64,000 bases of DNA, from positions 504,808-568,807 of the forward strand of contig MU277671.1 of the NCBI GenBank assembly GCA_022385805.1. Reading direction: 5' to 3'. The notes beneath the pieces were generated by a model. It ran no database searches. It had not been told where the DNA came from and worked only from the letters and a program-made list of their open reading frames with translations. Of the stretch, positions 42,733 through 54,700 are shown in pieces. A program made the translations under genes and the position numbers. Each line of letters starts with the position of its first letter. Position 1 is the first letter of the stretch. This DNA is from Pilatotrama ljubarskyi (lineage: Eukaryota > Basidiomycota > Agaricomycetes > Polyporales > Polyporaceae).

Positions 42733-44994
42733 ATGCAAGCCTTGGAAGAGACCCTACACAAGCCCACGGACGAGGAGCAGCTCGAAGAAGCAAGAAAGCA
42801 GAATGCGGCCATTCGGATACAGAAGGCTTGGCGTAAGAGAATGCGCAAACAATATCTCGGGCCAGACTTCCTGTGGTCGGACCTCGCGATGCACGCGAGG
42901 ATGAAGGTGCGCCACGACGTCCGATCAGGTACAACTGTCAACCCGCTCATGCTACGCCACTGCGTACTATTAGGTCGATAGGAATGCTGCAGAAGGCGGG
43001 AGGAATACGAGTCGGGATCGTTGGCGACGAGGTGTCTTCTTGGCTGGGCGGCTTCAAGATGGAGACGACATGCTATCCAAGGGGGAGAACACTTACCCCG
43101 ACGCTGCGAGGAAACACCTCGAGACCCAGCATTGGCTAGAACTCATTGACGGGTATGAACTTGGTTTGCTTGGTATCAATTAATGGCTGACCATCTCTCG
43201 TCCTCAGTAAACATAGGTACGGCTCGAACTGTGCGTATGCCATCAACTGCGGCCCGCATTTAAGTACTGAGTCTGCGCGAACTGTCACCGAACGCAGTAA
43301 AGGTACCGTAGTCCACCATGCGCAGACTTCCAAGGCACGGACTAAGCCTGGCGACGCAGTACTATCATGACAGGTGGAAACGAGAGGACACGGACGAGAA
43401 CTTCTTCAGATGGTGACGGGAGTTCCTGCTCCGTCCGTGCCTATCGCTGATGTTTCACAGGCTCGACCACGGAGGCGGAAAGAGCCTCTCCTTGAAGGAA
43501 TGCCCACGAGAACAGCTCGAGAAGGAGGTGCATGCCTTCTGCCCTATCTGTTCGCTCTCAGTATCATTGACCGCTGATGGCAGAGAATCACGTACCTTTC
43601 TCCGGAGCAACGTTCGTCCATCTTCGCCCTTCCATCCTCCTGACCCTCAGCTCACACTGTCCCAAGGGCTTAACTACCTGGTTACCATTGACAGTGATGG
43701 CAAACTCCGCTGGGCGCGCAATGGTCAGCTAGTGGATACGACCGCTGGCCGCTGGAAAGATGCCGGAGGCGGGAGAGGCATTGTGCCATATGACGAACCT
43801 GACGGCGATTCAGAACCCCGAGACAGTTTCAGCGCGCCTTCTCCGAGCTCCAGCTCCAGCTCTTCCATCTCGCGTGATGCCGACGCCGAGATGATGCACT
43901 ATGTCGGCCTCCACCGACAGCCAAAGAACCCGGTCAAGAGGGTGCTATGGAAGAACTTCACGTTGCGGGGCTTGTTCGACAAGATGCTCAGGAAGACGAT
44001 AAAGCGCAATACCTGGATCTATGTTTCGGTAAGTATTGCAAATACCAAAACCCTCCGGGATTGCTGATTCAGTTTAGGACAAGAACTGTTCGTACAACCA
44101 GAAGCATCCTGTGCATTCGACTGGTTTTGACCATCCATCCACTTGTTCCCTTCGTCAGTCAACATCTACGTTGGAATCAAAGGTGAGGTGAGAAGACGCG
44201 CGGGATGTGACAGAAGGAGGCTCATGATGTCGCAGCTCCCGGGACCTTCCAGCACTCATCCTTCCTAGCTGGTGGCCTGGTGACCTCGGCAGGCCTGATA
44301 TCAGTAAAAGATGGCCTCATCCACACGCTATCTCCACTATCAGGGCATTATAGGTGCGTGCTGATGCGCATAACCTAACATTAGAACTGACCTTGTCCTC
44401 CTTCAGGACGTCTATAGACGTGAGTGCTCGCGACTTGAGGCGATCTTCCTTGGTGATGCAGAGATGTTCCTGCGCAGCATTTCAGGCGATTCATATCGGT
44501 ACTGGAAGAGCGCGGAGTTGACATGAGCAAGGTCGAGGTCAGCAAAGCGGAGCTTGCGCTATGGGGGTATGTCAGATAACGAGCGGGATGACGAACGGCG
44601 TTGATGAATAGTCCATTTCAGCATCGAACATCTTACCAAGTTCAAGAAGAAACAAGGACAAATGCTCAAAAGTGTCAAAGAAGAGACTGCGACGACGGCC
44701 AAGAAAGTTGCTGGCGTGGTTCCTGGCAAGGAGGATATTGAAGACTGCAACTGGAAACGCGAGATTCTGGAAGGCAGGAAGCGTCGACATGAACAGCAGC
44801 AGAACGCAAGCCAAGACCACGCACAACCCCCCACGAGTGACCCCGATAGAGGCAAAGATTCTAACCCAATCGCGGAGGACACGAAGGCACAGCCTGAACA
44901 GGATGCGAGCCCTCAAGCGCGCGATTCGGCGAAGGAGCCGCCTCCTCGAGAGCACAGTGGCCAGGTTCTACCTGGCAGTGATCGTCCTGCTTGA
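42733..44994 (+). CDS. IQ calmodulin-binding motif protein
   Basis: Conserved basidiomycete protein with an IQ motif ([17 protein letters not shown], residues ~26-42); function unknown, calmodulin binding inferred. Fourteen exons: 42733-42906, 42974-43152, 43208-43230, 43298-43302, 43360-43412, 43461-43527, 43584-43611, 43667-44028, 44078-44087, 44159-44182, 44236-44353, 44407-44419, 44478-44566 and 44622-44994; 505 aa. Blocks recalled from homologues are restored: [34 protein letters not shown].., [55 protein letters not shown]. The C-terminus is charged and disordered. Exon 4 has 5 nt, exon 9 has 10 and exon 12 has 13. A TATA box is 39 nt upstream. Confidence 0.85.
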
Positions 44995-45177
44995 CATCGG
45001 TATCTGAGAGGCGACTTGGACTCTATTGCATGGCCGGATACCTCTGAAGCTAGATCATGCGGATTGTAGCATGGACATACCTTATACCTTCTACGAATTC
45101 ACTACTCACGATACTGCGCCTGATGATTGATACCTTCTGATACTGTACACTTGCCCGCTCGTACTCGTTGGTACATG

Positions 45178-45947
45178 TTATGCTCTCGCCCATTTACTCT
45201 CGAGATTGGATACGCCTACAGGTTGAGCGGCCTTCGTGCAACGTCGATGGTCAGTATGTGTGATACGTGGCATTCCGGGAGGACTTACCTTCTCGTCGTA
45301 GTCGACCCATTCGCCCTCTTCCAAGTCGACCTCAGAGAAAACTGTACCGGACTCAATCCCAACGCATTTCCAGATACCCTACACTGTTTTAGCACACGCT
45401 CGGATGAGAAAGGAGATGACAACAAGCATACTCTGGGATCGAAACCAACGAACTCGAGGCCACGGCAATCGATCGCAAGGAACGGCGCGTATTGGCCATT
45501 TGCGTCAGCGGAGTACGGTTTGGGCTTTTCGCCGGGCTCAAACTTCGCAGAGGACTCTCGTTTGCAAAGTCCACAGCGCCAAACAAAGTGAGCGGTGCTG
45601 CCTTTTCCTGCAGTGACCTCACGTTCTTCCTGTAGGGTGCGAGAGGTATCTGAGGAAATATCCCCTGCTCCTAGACAGTAAGAGCACTCACAAGGCGGTT
45701 CACGGCAACCATCTTTGGGTGTTCTTCATTGCAGCTGGTACACTTGACCTGGTGCAGAGATATCGTCGCATCGTTTCAACTACGATAGCAGTGGACTGCC
45801 ATACCTTGAAGAAATACTCGAAGCTATCCGAGGCAGGCTCAAGATCTGTGACGTTCTCCAGATCGGCCTTGATAGACAGAAGCAGACGCTTTTGCGCGTA
45901 CATCAGCCCGTGCTGACCTCCTCCCTATCGCCTGCACTCACAACCAT
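45178..45947 (-). CDS. CXXC motif zinc-binding protein (UPF0587/C1orf123 family)
   Basis: Small conserved eukaryotic zinc protein of unclear role. Exons are 45947-45942, 45888-45805, 45748-45692, 45629-45432, 45378-45289 and 45231-45178; 162 aa, the family length. Exon 1 codes only Met-Val, then RLLLSIKADLENVTDL. Two zinc knuckles are visible: KCTSCNEEHP and RCGLCKRESS. Then YSADANGQYAPFLAIDCRGLEFVGFDPRGIWKC, and DLEEGEWVDYDEK. The first splice (6-nt exon) is supported by the invariant MVRLLL start; an unspliced alternative starting MYAQK is possible but unlike the family. Divergent from mS35 with 165 bp between start codons. Confidence 0.9.
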
Positions 45948-46112
45948 ATTGCCCGACTTAGCCTGTGGTGGCGAGAACCGAGGAGCGTTAGCAGCAGTTA
46001 CCATAAAGGGCGTGCAGTGGTACCCCGATCAGATCTTGATCACCTGACCCAGCCAGCTTTCGACTTTCTCTCTGGTTTCGCTGCCTGGCACCGGCAGCTC
46101 GTCCTCGCCGCA
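45948..46112. promoter_or_regulatory. Short bidirectional promoter CXXC protein / mS35
   Basis: Only 165 bp separate the two start codons, so the core promoters must overlap. No TATA box is visible, as is usual for such housekeeping pairs. Confidence 0.45.
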
Positions 46113-47038
46113 ATGGCTCTCGCGCGTTCCTGCAGGGCGGCGTTCGCGCCTCTCTTCCGCGCAAATCACCTGCACACATCTGCTGTTCTCTGTGCTCGTC
46201 AAGATGCAGCCGCGGCCCCTGCGCCCACCAAGATGAGACGCGTTGTACCAGACCTGGAGCCTCTGGACTTCGACGACGAGATCTTCGAGGACCAACTCCC
46301 CGCGGAAGATGACGCACCGGAGCCCATGCACAAATACCTGCAACAGCAGCGGAACATGTTATACTATCTCCGACTAATTGAGCACGAGATGCCTAAGCTC
46401 GTTGGTGCGTGAGCTCGTGAAGATCCGCATGGTGCATCGCTGAGCGCTCCTGTTCAGCGTACCGCAAGCCATTCGTCGCTCCTGATGCATCACTACCACT
46501 TGTCGTCCGCTCTATCTCATACGGCGGAGAGGCGCATCCAGCTGCTGCCAAGCGAACTATTGTTGTCCCGGTCGCTCGTCTCCCTCTGAAGAACGAGGCA
46601 GCAATCCACAAGTTCAAGGTTCTGGCAGGCGTTCGGTGGACCCCGGATCCGCCTACGGACTCTGGCATCAGTGCGGGAGAGAGCGGAGGTGAACACGGGT
46701 ATTTCAAAATCTCCTGTGAAGACTTCCCGAAGCCCGCTATGAACTTGAAGTGGGCAAGTGACACCCTCGACCGACTACTGGCCGCCGCGAACGTACGTGC
46801 TGTTTGTGCTATACTGGAACGTGCTGCTCATTCATTCTGTAAACAGGATACGCAGGAGACGTTCGCTGACATCCCGGTGGACACCCGGCACATCGAGGCA
46901 CGGACTCGCAAAGCCAAGAAGGGCGGTCATATGTACGGGCGGCAGACGCACCGGCCAACTCTGAAGGACTTCCCGAAGGAGTGGCTCCCAGCACCAAAAC
47001 CTCAGGCGATCGCCGAGCCTGGTGCGAGTAGTACTTGA
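46113..47038 (+). CDS. RSM24: Mitochondrial small ribosomal subunit protein mS35
   Basis: Structural protein of the mitochondrial ribosome small subunit. Exons are 46113-46404, 46458-46792 and 46847-47038; 272 aa. The N-terminus is a mitochondrial presequence (MALARSCRAAFAPLFRANHLHTSAVL). Core: EPMHKYLQQQRNMLYYLRLIEHEMPKLVAYRKPFVAP, SYGGEAHPAAAKRTIVVPVARLPL, KFKVLAGVRW, HGYFKISCEDFPKPAMNLKWASDTLDRLLAAAN, and ending DTRHIEARTRKAKKGGHMYG..RPTLKDFPKEWLP. Splices are phase-consistent with 53- and 54-nt introns. The yeast orthologue is Rsm24. The family call is firm. Confidence 0.9.
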
Positions 47039-47331
47039 CTGTCGTAGCTCCCCGTGTCACTCCCATCCTAGCTGCATCTTCTCGAAACTCAATGCCCGAT
47101 ATCTTCCTGTACGCGGCGGGCTCGAACGCGCGGTCTGACTGAGCTGTTCGCGGCGACGGCCAAGCACGGAATCCGCTCGTAGCGTCTCGTGAGAATGACT
47201 CCTCTTGAATGTCCGCTCGACTCGGTGAGAAGGAACCCGAGAGGTAATCCCGTGATGTATCTGGACCGTATATATTGTCTCTGTGCCCCTTCCCAGACCT
47301 CAGGCCTCATTCCTAGTTCTCGACGCACGGC
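47039..47331. promoter_or_regulatory. Nitrilase promoter region
   Basis: A TATA box (TATATAT, 47269-47275) lies about 60 nt before the nitrilase ATG. The left part is the mS35 3' UTR. Confidence 0.55.
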
Positions 47332-48421
47332 ATGGCCAACATCATCAGGGCGTCGGTCGTGCAGGCGGCCACTGCCGCTTACTCTTTGCCTGAGACGCTG
47401 GACAAGCTCGAGAGGCTGACCCGCCTCGCAAAGGAGCGCGATGGTGCTCAGCTAGCGGTCTTCCCGGAGGCATTGTGAGACTACGCTCTTCGATTCCTTC
47501 ACGTACTCATTTCAGATTCTCATAGCATCGGAGGTTATCCAAAGATGTCTACATTCGGCATGGTCGTCGGTGACCGCGATCCCGCCGGCCGAGACGAGTT
47601 CCTTCGCTACGCAAAGGCGGCCATTGAGATCCCTTCCCCCACTATCTCCAGGATTGAGCAGATCAGCAAGGAGACGAACGTCTTCCTCGTCGTCGGCGTC
47701 ATCGAGCGCGACAATGGAACGCTGTACTGCACCGTCGTCTTCGTTGACCCCGAGCACGGTTATGTGGCCAAGCACCGCAAGCTGGTGCCCACAGCGATGG
47801 AGCGTACCATCTGGGGCCAGGGTGACGGGTCGACATTGCCTGTACTCACCAAGACGTTCGAAAGCCCCTCGACCCCAGGCACTACTGTGCAGACCAAGCT
47901 ATCTGCGACGATATGCTGGTAAGCCGTCATATCACCCACGGGCTTCGAGGATTTGACTGACATTTGTGACCCAGGGAGAACTACATGCCTTTGCGTGAGC
48001 ACCTCAGATACCTCCACGGGTATCGAACGTCGCTGATTCACTGCTAGTCAGAACCTATTACTACTCCCAGGGCACGCAGATATACTGCGCGCCCACCGTG
48101 GACGCAAGGCCAGCATGGCAGCACACGATGACGCACATCGCTCTCGAGGGACGTTGCTTCGTCCTCTCCGCGTGCCAGTTCGCACAGGAGAAAGACTACC
48201 CGGCTGACCACGCCGTAGCAAACGCGAACGCGCGCGACCCAAACAACGTTATGATCGCGGGCGGGAGCGTCATTATCAACCCCCTGGGCAAGGTGCTCGC
48301 CGGTCCGCTACTGAACGAGGAGGGCGTGATCTCGGCAGACTTGGATCTGGACGACGTGCTGCGCGGCAAGTTCGACTTGGACGTTACAGGACACTATGCG
48401 AGGAACGATGGTGAGGCTTGA
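47332..48421 (+). CDS. Nitrilase (C-N hydrolase superfamily)
   Basis: Hydrolyses nitriles to carboxylic acids and ammonia, or acts as a related C-N hydrolase. Exons are 47332-47474, 47526-47918, 47975-47994 and 48048-48421; 309 aa. The catalytic triad is complete: Glu in FPEAFIGGYPK, Lys in [12 protein letters not shown], and Cys in ATICWENYMPLLR. Further family text: GWTFG-like [17 protein letters not shown], and [22 protein letters not shown]. Exon 3 is 20 nt and falls directly behind the catalytic Cys. Acceptor 47525 was chosen because the earlier AG gives a stop. Nitrilase rather than cyanide hydratase is suggested but not proven. TATA box about 60 nt upstream. Confidence 0.9.
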
Positions 48422-49572
48422 AAGTAATGCCGGGTGTGCTGTGTGGCCTGACATACTTGTTGCGGCAGTCTTCGAGTTCAGGCTACGCGACCCTCCCAGC
48501 TCTGGATCTTAAGTTTCGTAGATGGGTGACTTCCGGAGCGGTCGCGGCACGTAAGACTCCAGAAGGACACACTCCTGCATACCCCAATGATTGTACCAAG
48601 CACGAAGTGGCAAATGTACAGCTTCCAAATCATGCACATGACGGTGTACTCCCGAAGTTATAACACACCTTCGCGCTGAGAATCGAGAAGGCAGACCGAG
48701 CGGTGAGTGGGCAAAGTCACTAGAAATGCTACCATGACCCGCTGGTGTAACTATATAGCACATGACATGCTCGACTGGTCTATCAGTGCGAAAGACGTGG
48801 TTTGCTAGACTGCCTTCCATACGCTGATCCCGAACGTGCTTGCTGCACAGAATCAACGTCTTCACTCATTTGTGGTGCCTGCCGTCCCATACTACGTGGA
48901 CATCGCACTGCGCATTATCGCCTGCAGCCTCCATATGACCGCGGATGGGTTTTCCCTAACAGCTAAAGCGCGTTACGAGTGCCGAGCTCATCAGGAGAGG
49001 CTAGGCCGGTAACCCCGGCGTACCGTCGCCATGAGTGGAAGGCGGCTCGCGACCTGGCTTCTGTTTCTCGTCCACATCTTCACAGCAGTCAAGCATTCAA
49101 GGTTAAAGGTGGTTAGATCATTGGAAGGTTAGAGATAGAGTTTCCCAGCCTGTACTTCGCAGCCGCACGCCGCAAGCGTGTCCGGATATTGAGCGAGGGA
49201 TATGAAGGGAGACGCGACGCGCACGTTGCGGCCGACGACCATGTCGACCCCCAGCACGCCTCCCTCCGTCCGCGGCAGTGCGCTGCACTGGGTAAGCCTT
49301 CGCCTACGTAAAGTGGGGTGAAGTATGTGTTGAAGGCGGGTGTGGTATGTTTTGTGCAGATGATGCATCCCAAGCCCGGGTTGCGGTTTGGCGCCACAAA
49401 TTCAAGCAGCAGCAAACAAGAGCAGCGCTCGCGGCCAGCTTCGATTTCTGCCCCCGTTCCATTCCTCGCGGCCATCCAGGTATCGCAGGCCTCAGACTCC
49501 TCGTCCCCTGCTCCCCACCCCCATCTCTCCTCCACCTCCCCCCTCTCTTCCTTCGACCCCGCTTCGTTCAAC
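48422..49572. other. Intergenic, no gene seen
   Basis: 1.15 kb between nitrilase and septin. Short frames on either strand (minus 48865-48509; minus 49574-49113) look like noise. The last ~150 bp before the septin start are C/T-rich, as expected for its leader. No RNA gene or repeat was seen. Confidence 0.45.
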
Positions 49573-51302
49573 ATGTCCGACTACGGCTCCACCAACGGCG
49601 ACGCGTCGCTCTCTCCCAACGGCAACGGCAGGATGAACAGCTCTAGTCCCTCCCTCCAGCAGCCTGCGCCTGACCAGGGCCTCTCGCCCATCATCCGGAA
49701 AAAGCTCATGGGCTTCGTTGGCTTCGCCAATCTGCCCAACCAGGTCCACAGGAAGAGTGTCCGCAAGGGTTTCCAGTTCACTGCTATGGTCGTTGGTACG
49801 TAGCAACACGTTACACGCGTCAGCTGTACACGGCTCATCTCAGCTTTGCAGGCGAGTCTGGCCTTGGAAAGTCCACCCTCATCAACACCTTGTTCAACAC
49901 CACGCTCTACCCACCCAAGGTGCCGCTCCCGCCCAACGCTGAGCGTCCCTCAACAGTCGCTATCGAGAGCATTAGTGCTGGTGAGCAAGTCCATGCGAAG
50001 CGTGTCACGACGCGTGATTCTGACACGCGTGCCATCAGACATCGAGGAGAACGGTGTCCGCTTGCGGCTCACCGTCGTTGACACCCCGGGTTTTGGTGAT
50101 TTCGTGAACAACGATGAGTGGTCAGTCGACCTGCTTCTCGTCTCTATTGCTCCCGCCGCTAAGCCTTCCTGTGCGACAGCTGGAAGCCCATCGTGGAGAA
50201 CATCGAAGCGCGCTTCGACTCTTATCTCGAGCAGGAGAACAGGGTCAACCGGCAAAAAATCGTGGACAACCGCGTTCACGCGTGCCTCTACTTCATCCAG
50301 CCTACCGGTCACTCGTTAGTGTTCCGTGTTTACGCGGTTATGATTGAGCGCTAACCCCCAATAGGCTCAAGCCGATCGACATTGAGTTCATGCGCCAGCT
50401 TCACACGAAGGTCAACTTGATTCCGATCATCGCCAAGGCGGATACCCTTACCGACGAGGAGGTTGCCGAGTTCAAGGCCAGGGTATGTTGCACCCTCCAC
50501 TGTTCCCATTTCATGTAGGCTCACTACTGCGCTACGCAGGTGTTGGCCGACATCCAATACCACAACATTCACATATTCGAGGCACCCACCTACGAGAACG
50601 AGGATGAGGAGGCCGTTGCTGAGGCCAAGGAGATTGCCAGCAAAATTCCCTTTGCTGTTGTCGGTTCCGACAAATTGGTCAAGACGCCTGATGGCCGCGA
50701 GGTCCGTGGTCGCGCGTACCCTTGGGGCGTTGTCGAGGTGGACAACGAGGACCACTGCGACTTCGTCAAACTCCGCCAAATGCTCGTCCGGACGTACATG
50801 GAGGAGCTCAGGGAGTACACTAACGATGTTCTCTACGAGAACTGGCGGACAGAGAAGTTGCTCAGCATGGGTGTCGTGCAAGACTCCACAGTGTTCAAGG
50901 AGATCAAGTCAGTCACCCGTCCGCTCATGGTGCCGATGCCATACTAATCTGTACCTACTTGTAGCCCTGCTATCCGTATCCAGGAGGAGCGTATCATGCA
51001 CGAGGCCAAGCTCGCGAAGATGGAGGCTGAGATGAAGATGGTCTTCCAGCAGAAGGTTCAGGAGAAGGAAGCCAAGCTCAAGCAATCGGAGGAGGAGCTC
51101 TACGCCCGGCATCGTGAGATGAAGGAGGCGCTTGAGAAGCAGCGTCTGGATCTCGAGGACAAGAAGCGGCGGATTGAGAGCGGTCGTCCGCTGACACCCG
51201 AGAAAGCGAGCGTAAGACCACATCCTCCATTTGTTCGGCCTCGATATCTGACGTCCCCTCGATGATTAGACCGGAAGGAAGAAGTTCCTGCGCGGTGGCT
51301 GA
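49573..51302 (+). CDS. CDC3: Septin, CDC3/AspB type
   Basis: GTP-binding filament protein of the septin ring at septation and hyphal branching sites. Exons are 49573-49795, 49852-49980, 50039-50120, 50180-50314, 50365-50482, 50540-50907, 50965-51211 and 51270-51302; 444 aa. The N-terminus is Ser/Asn-rich. The polybasic start and G domain are [27 protein letters not shown]1 [10 protein letters not shown]3 DTPGFGD, G4 AKAD, and the septin unique element [22 protein letters not shown]-terminal coiled coil spans ~350-425 ([20 protein letters not shown]..). Two donors are GTCAGT (exons 3 and 6). Exon 3/4 gives [13 protein letters not shown], Cys where most have Ser. CDC3 subgroup is inferred from AspB-like wording. 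Confidence 0.9.
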
Positions 51303-51775
51303 GGGTTTCTCGACATGTGTGTCCTCATGTATCGGTCTTCTTTGCTGTCCGAATGGTGTTGCCCTACTTAGTCGCTTCTACTCGTCCTCCGCTGCGTTAT
51401 CGTACCTTCTCCCCCTCTCATATGTTTGTCGATTCTAATCGCTCGATAGTGTCCTCCCTGAACACTCACCCACGCTCCTTACTCCTGGATACCACCTTGT
51501 CTCATTCTTTCATCCGTACTACGGTCTGTTCGCTCCCTACTACTCAAAAATCTTTGGACTGTAGCGGGCCCACGAGTCTCTTATGACAATACCCTATACT
51601 CTATGACCTCGGGTTCTTGGGATGGATAATGATGCAGGGGTTTTCTGGCGACTTTATCAGCATCAACATCGCCAAACATCTCGTGGTGGCGTTGGCGCCG
51701 TCTGCAGCATCTCCTTGAATTTGGACCTATACCACGCTCGACTTACCTTCCTTGTCTGTCTGTACACTACCCGCC
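51303..51775. other. Intergenic: septin 3' UTR and MTR10 leader
   Basis: 473 bp. It is T/C-rich and holds no convincing exon. No TATA box was seen near the MTR10 start. Confidence 0.45.
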
Positions 51776-54700
51776 ATGGCCAACGTCCAGGCTGTCCTCT
51801 CCGCCCTCGAAGTCTTCAGCCGTGCTCCAGAGAAAGCGGCCCTCGAGCAGGCCAATTCCTGGCTGCAGGATTTTCAGCACTCTGTAAATACCCGTTTCGC
51901 CTTGGTGCTTCCGGAGGACGGCGACATCTGACGCTCCGCCCCCAACCCTTGCCAGTCCGAAGCCTGGTCGACGTGCAATGTCCTGCTGCTTAGCCCGGAG
52001 GCTCCTCCAGCGGCGAAGATCTTCGCAGCGCAAACGTTTAGGACAAAGGTGCGCAGGTTCGAACCTTCAAGTATGCTGCGGCCGCCTTCATAGCTGTGTA
52101 TAGGTAACCTATGATCTCGCGGACATGAGCACGCCCGATCTCCTTCAGCTTCGGGAAACACTGCTAAAGGCCTTGGAAACGTATCACGCCGGGCCCCGCA
52201 ACATCCTGGTACAACTATGCCTGGCCATCTCCGGGCTTGCGCTCCAGCTCCCAGCTTGGGAGGATCCCGTGCAGGACATGATCGACGCATTTGGGAGAAA
52301 CCCGGCGACGGTGCCGGCGCTATTGCAGTTCCTGACGGTGTTGCCGGAGGAGGTCACCACAAACACAAAGATCCCGATCACGGTGAGTGGCGCAGTGGGT
52401 GCTCATGCTGCACTAAGGCGAGCCTGACACTTGAGCGCAGGACGATGAGTACAAAGAGAGGGCGTCGAAACTGCTCACGGCGAACGCGACAAAAGTGACG
52501 GATCTGCTTGCGATGTACCTGCAGGCGCAAGGTACGTTAAGTTGTGTCTGCTGCGTCGGTTGCAGCAGTGATTGACGCGTCTTTCAAACGTCCAGGCGTC
52601 ACGTTCACTGTCCAAGCGCAGATTTTCAACGCTCTGAGTAGCTGGCTCGCAGCTGGAGAGGTTGTAGCGATGTCTCTCTTGAACTCTCCGCTGCTGCCCT
52701 ACTCCTTCCAGGCGCTCTCTTCTGAGGAGCTCTTTGAGCCCGCGGTTACTGCAGTTTGCGACCTCATCCACGAGACGCAGGAAATTGAGGACAACATGCC
52801 AGTCATCGAGCTCATAGTTCCGCAAGTGATCGCACTGAAGCCGAGGCTGGCGGAGTACAAGGATGATCCGGAGAAGATCAGAGGGCTCGCGCGCATCTTC
52901 GCTGAAGCTGGAGAGGCGTACCGCAGCCTCATTCTGCACCACCCCGAAACCTTCTTCCCCATCGTCGAGGCTATCGGCGAATGCTCCGCGTACCCTGACT
53001 TGGACATCGTGCCGATCACGTTCGGTTTCTGGATGCGCCTGGCTCAGAGCATCGGCAAGAAGCCTTCCGTGTCGCCGCTCTTCATGGACGCGTATCGTGC
53101 GCTCATGGATGTCATCATTCGCCACCTGCACTTCCCTGCCGAGATCGCCTCGCTGACTGGGCAAGAAGCCGAGAACTTCCGTTCGTTCCGCCATGTCATG
53201 GGCGATACTCTGAAGGACTGTTGCTACGTCCTCGGCACGGAGCAATGTCTCATGGCGGCGTACGAGAAAATCACAAGTGCGCTCTCCCGGCCGAATGTAT
53301 CATGGCAGGAGATCGAGGCGCCGCTCTTTGCCATGCGATCTATGGGCGCTGAGATTGATCCGAACGACGACAAGGCTGTTCCCAAAATCATGGACCTGAT
53401 ACCCTCCCTTCCCGCCCACCCTCGCGTTCGCTATGCCGCCCTCCTCATCGTCTCCCGGTACACCGAATGGATCAACAGGCACCCCAGCTACATACCCTAC
53501 CAGCTCCAATACATCTCTGCCGGCTTTGAGGATACCGATGCTGAGGTCAATGCGGCTGCCGGACAGGCACTCAAGTACCTCTGCCAGGATTGCAAACGCG
53601 TAAGTACATGACCTATCGCGTGCTCGAAGTACACTCAACGTGTCTCGTGCAGCACCTCGTCGAGTTCCTTCCACAGCTACATTCCTTTTTGGCAACCATG
53701 GGCTCGAAGCTCGTGCAGGATGACAAAGTGCAGGTGTACGAAGCTATCGCCTACGTCATATCCGCCATGCCGATGGAACAAGCCGCGCAATCCCTCCGCG
53801 CATTCGCCTTGGACATCCTCGAACACGTCCACAGTCTCACGGCTAAGCCCACGGCGCCCACGAAGGAAGAGCTGGTCAGCATTGCCCGTAAGTCATGCGT
53901 TTCATTCCCATTCGATGGCTGTCTGATTGCTCTGCACAGACGACCTGGAGAATCTCGAGGTTATGCTGAGCGTCATTCAGTCGTTCGGTGAACAGCTTCC
54001 TGCGGCATGTCAGCACACGCATCAAGAGGCATGGGCCGTTTTCGAACCTTTCCTCGCCAAATACGGCTCTGAATACACCCTCTGCGAGCGGACAACCCGC
54101 GTCCTGCGGGCTGGTCTCACGTTCTTTGGTGCTGCCGCTCTGCCGATCATGCCATCGGTCTTGACCCGGATGGCATCTTGCTTCGAGGCGACTGGCTTCT
54201 CTAGCTACCTCTGGATGGCCAGCAAGATCATCGGTCGGTTCGGCAATGAGGGCGATCCCTCGTTGCGGGCGGCGTTCAAGGACGTGTATGAGAGGTCGTC
54301 CAACAAATTGGTTACGATTCTGCATGAAAAGCCTCCGCAAATGATACCCGACGGTGAGTCGTACTCGTACGTTTCATCAACTCACTCATACAATACTGAA
54401 CGCTCCAAAGTCCTGGAGGATTACCTGCAGATGCTCCTTCAGATGATAGACTTCACTCCCGACGTCTTCTTCCCCTCGCCTGCTTTCGCTGTCGCATTCC
54501 GCGTGGCCATGGCCGCGCTAACGCTTGTACACTCTGACATTGTTTTCGCAGCACTAGACCTCCTCCGCACAATCTTCTCTCATGACTGTCTTGCACCGAC
54601 CTCCGAACCCCCGCCGCCCAAGTTCCCCATTTACGCCGCTGCGATCCGACCGGTCGTCGAACGAGAAGGACAGGAGTTGATTGGCCTTCTCTTGTCCGGG

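Noticed and set aside
44995..45177. tRNA or small RNA gene between the IQ gene and the CXXC gene (CTGATGATTG at 45119)
   Set aside because: Box spacing is wrong and the 183-bp gap is simply two convergent 3' UTRs.
52050..52072. GCAGGTTCGAACCTTC resembling a tRNA box B
   Set aside because: It lies inside an MTR10 intron with no A box or acceptor stem; a chance palindrome around TTCGAA.
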